From assembly GCF_026241155.1 (NCBI RefSeq), contig NZ_JAPFGP010000017.1, forward strand, positions 1 through 64,000: 64,000 nucleotides of DNA, given 5' to 3'. A program made the position numbers and the translations under genes. Source of the stretch: Paucibacter sp. PLA-PC-4 (lineage in GTDB: Bacteria; Pseudomonadota; Gammaproteobacteria; Burkholderiales; Burkholderiaceae_C). Below the pieces are notes generated by a model. That model saw nothing but the letters and a program-made list of their open reading frames with translations. It was not told the origin of the DNA and did no database searches. Below, in pieces: positions 62,055 to 64,000 of the stretch; within the stretch, counting starts at the first letter, position 1, and each line of letters starts with the position of its first letter.

Positions 62055-64000
62055 TCAGCGGGGCAGGGCATTGGCCGGCGTGCCCTTGGCCAGCTCGGCT
62101 ATCTCGGAGGCCAGCAGCGCACGTCCCCAGATGGCGGCCTCGCGCAGCCCTCCCTTGTGGGGGAAGTGCTCGTTGTCGTCCTTGTAGGCACCGAGTTGCA
62201 ACCAGCCGCTGGGCGGGTAGGGAATGGCGCCCTTGCGATCACTGCTGCTACCGACCAGGCGGCCCTGAACATAGAGCCGCATCAGGCTGCCGTTGTAGAC
62301 ACCGGCCAGGTGCACCCACTCGCCGACCGTCAGCGTGGCGGCCGGCGGTGAGAAATAGCTCATCGTGGTGCCGCTGGTCAGGGCCAGGGTGGCCAGCTGG
62401 TTCTCGTAGCCCAGCAGCCAGCCGCGCTCGTAGCTGCCGTTGTCCTGGAAAGCGCCGATCAGGCCGCCCCAGCGGGTAAAGGCATTGAAGCGCACCCAGG
62501 CCGATACCGTCAGCTCCGTGCCCGGTAGGCCCAGCTCGGCGATGCTGCCGGCCTTATTGCAGGCCGCGTTACTGGCGCCGCGGTTGAGCAGCAGCAGGCC
62601 GGCCGTGGTGTCCAGATAGCCGCCGTCCTCGCTCGTGAGCTGGGCGCCGCAGCCCAGGCTGCTGAAGTTGCCCATCACATCGGCGAGGTCGCCGCGCAGC
62701 GGCAGATAGGCCAGCGGCTGGAAGGGCAGCGGCGCGCGGCCGTTGCTGGCCACAAAGCGCTGCGGCTCGGACCAGGGCGACCACAGCAGGTTCTGGTCGC
62801 GGTGACGGACGCGGATGTAGTAGCGGGTGTCGGCGAACAGATCGTCGACGCCCAGGGTCCAGCGCGTCACGTCGCTGCCGGCGTTCTGGTCTATCGGCCG
62901 GTACAGCGGCGAGCCCGAGGACAGGAACACATTCTCATGGTCGCGCTTGACCGAGCGCAGCACCTCGGCGAAGTCCGGCTCGCGGGCGATCTGGTACTCG
63001 ATGCTGTTGAAGCGGTCTTCGCCGCTGAACTCGCTGCTGCCGAAGCTATGCGGCAGGGTGATGCGCTCGGCCACCTCGGTGACGGCAGGCTGGCGCGGAG
63101 CCTGGCCGTCGAGACGGCGCACGAAGCGGTCCACCAGGCCGGCCTGGGCGCGCGAGCGCTCGTTGCCGATCGACCAGGTCTGCACCGTCATCGTGCGGCG
63201 CTCCTGGTCGATGTCGATGATCTGGAAGGTCTGGGCCTCCAGCGTCTTCTGCACATCCTCGTAGTCGGTCTGGCCAGCGGTGTCGCCCCAGAACTGGCCC
63301 CAGGCCGCGCCGCCCGAGATCAGGTGGTGCACCGGCTGCTCGCGCAGCGCACCGCGCGCATAGATGCCGTTGGAGTGGGCGCTCAGATAGAGAGCCAGCT
63401 TGTCGCTGGCGGCCAGCGTGGGCGCGACGCTGTCGCGCACAAAGGTGCTGCCATCCGAGGGGTACTGCTCGGAGACGATGGGGTGGTGGGTCGTGCCTAT
63501 CACCCAGGCGACGCCGGGATCGTTCCTGGCTGCCTCGGTGATGCGGCCCAGCCAGTCGCGCTGGTCGGCGCTTGCCTTGTTGGAATCGGCCTGCACGAAC
63601 AGCACATTGCCGACCTGGAAGGCCGCCTCGGCGACCGGGCGCTTGGACAGCAAGCCCTGGTAAGGCACGTCCTCATAGGACTTGAAATGGGCGTTGTAGA
63701 GCTTGAGCTCGGGGTCGTCGTAGTACTCGTGGTTGCCGACGGCAGTGATGGTCGGGATGTTGGAGATGACGCTGCGGGCCTGCTTGAAGTGGATGTCCTC
63801 GTACTGGCACAGCACCCCGTTGTCGACCTGGTCGCCGAGATTGAGCATCAGATTGATCTGATCCTCGAAGCGCCCGCCGTAGAGCTCCTGCACCTTGGCC
63901 CGGGCCAGCGCCAGCAAGGCCTCGTAGTCGCGGCTAGTGTTGCTGGTGAACTGGTGGTCGCCGATCACCAGCACGCGGAAGTGGCCACGCGCCGCACCGG
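62055..64000 (-). CDS. Metallophosphoesterase (purple acid phosphatase-like) with LamG-like tail; 5' end cut by window edge
   Basis: A partial gene: the frame stays open to the last base, and residues before the GTG at 63974 (GHFRVLVIGD) clearly belong to it. Calcineurin-type metal motifs are in order: VIGDHQF, NLGDQVDNG, AVGNHEYYDD, GTTHHPIVS and YLSAHSNGIY. A fibronectin-like region and a C-terminal LamG/concanavalin-type domain (TELTVSAWVRFNAFTRWGG, then EWVHLAGVYNGSLMRLYVQG) follow. It is likely an exported phosphatase or nuclease that binds polysaccharide, which fits the PEP-CTERM neighbour. The signal peptide should lie outside the window. Confidence 0.9.
   Translation of the reverse strand, partial: GAARGHFRVLVIGDHQFTSNTSRDYEALLALARAKVQELYGGRFEDQINLMLNLGDQVDNGVLCQYEDIHFKQARSVISNIPTITAVGNHEYYDDPELKLYNAHFKSYEDVPYQGLLSKRPVAEAAFQVGNVLFVQADSNKASADQRDWLGRITEAARNDPGVAWVIGTTHHPIVSEQYPSDGSTFVRDSVAPTLAASDKLALYLSAHSNGIYARGALREQPVHHLISGGAAWGQFWGDTAGQTDYEDVQKTLEAQTFQIIDIDQERRTMTVQTWSIGNERSRAQAGLVDRFVRRLDGQAPRQPAVTEVAERITLPHSFGSSEFSGEDRFNSIEYQIAREPDFAEVLRSVKRDHENVFLSSGSPLYRPIDQNAGSDVTRWTLGVDDLFADTRYYIRVRHRDQNLLWSPWSEPQRFVASNGRAPLPFQPLAYLPLRGDLADVMGNFSSLGCGAQLTSEDGGYLDTTAGLLLLNRGASNAACNKAGSIAELGLPGTELTVSAWVRFNAFTRWGGLIGAFQDNGSYERGWLLGYENQLATLALTSGTTMSYFSPPAATLTVGEWVHLAGVYNGSLMRLYVQGRLVGSSSDRKGAIPYPPSGWLQLGAYKDDNEHFPHKGGLREAAIWGRALLASEIAELAKGTPANALPR

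Overview
The window is high-GC chromosomal DNA with densely packed operons. It carries kynBUA, an aerobic anthraniloyl-CoA pathway, a PEP-CTERM protein, a bcp/phoH pair and a hom-thrC-moeA-moaD run. Together these suggest a betaproteobacterium of the order Burkholderiales, probably near Roseateles, Rubrivivax or Paucibacter. That placement is inferred from gene content and not from a marker gene. I saw no rRNA, tRNA, CRISPR array or intact insertion sequence.

Left edge to 5 kb: the first 127 bases fold as domains V and VI of a group II intron whose body lies outside the window. A small unknown gene follows, then a LytS/LytR-type two-component pair, a small membrane protein, two adjacent L,D-transpeptidase-like genes on the minus strand and a secreted N/Q/S/T/P-rich protein.

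5 to 24 kb: this is the metabolic core. A minus-strand operon (kynB, kynU, kynA, then an aminopeptidase P) turns tryptophan into anthranilate. Divergent from it, a 14-gene plus-strand run activates anthranilate to its CoA thioester, breaks aromaticity with a fused flavin monooxygenase/Old Yellow Enzyme protein and continues with beta-oxidation-like enzymes. The run includes a MarR regulator, a complete Liv-type ABC importer, a hot-dog thioesterase and a Rid-family protein, and ends in glutaryl-CoA dehydrogenase. The whole route from tryptophan to crotonyl-CoA level is therefore in one place. Two proteins in it, the crotonase-fold and the Rid-fold members, lack the catalytic residues of their best-known relatives.

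24 to 39 kb: single genes and short runs. These are an NlpC/P60 hydrolase, propionyl-CoA synthetase, a secreted M3 peptidase, an RCC1-repeat lipoprotein followed by a large SARP/AAA/TPR regulator and a DHA2-type exporter, a YidB-like protein, a HAD phosphatase, a PIN-PhoH ATPase, Bcp peroxiredoxin and an Mth938-like protein.

39 to 45 kb: an amino-acid and cofactor operon (alaA-type aminotransferase, hom, thrC, moeA, moaD) with an S-adenosylmethionine decarboxylase at its end.

45 to 51 kb: a tightly packed minus-strand operon runs convergent to speD. It holds a PA2779-like protein, a C39-like lipoprotein peptidase with TPRs, a membrane-embedded aminopropyltransferase, a lipoprotein flavin amine oxidase and a TorT-like periplasmic binding protein. 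An intrinsic-terminator-like hairpin sits inside the signal-peptide codons of the peptidase. About 6 kb further on (56.3 to 59.3 kb) lies an SPFH-SHOCT / DUF4178 / DUF350 operon. From family knowledge, that set belongs to a membrane-stress/polyamine context seen elsewhere, so the two loci may form one split system.

51 to 64 kb: assorted genes (a membrane protein, VOC, nitroreductase, alpha/beta hydrolase, GNAT, DUF3303, hypothetical lipoproteins, MFS, GGDEF). At the right edge are a PEP-CTERM protein and a metallophosphoesterase with a LamG-like tail that is cut by the window edge.
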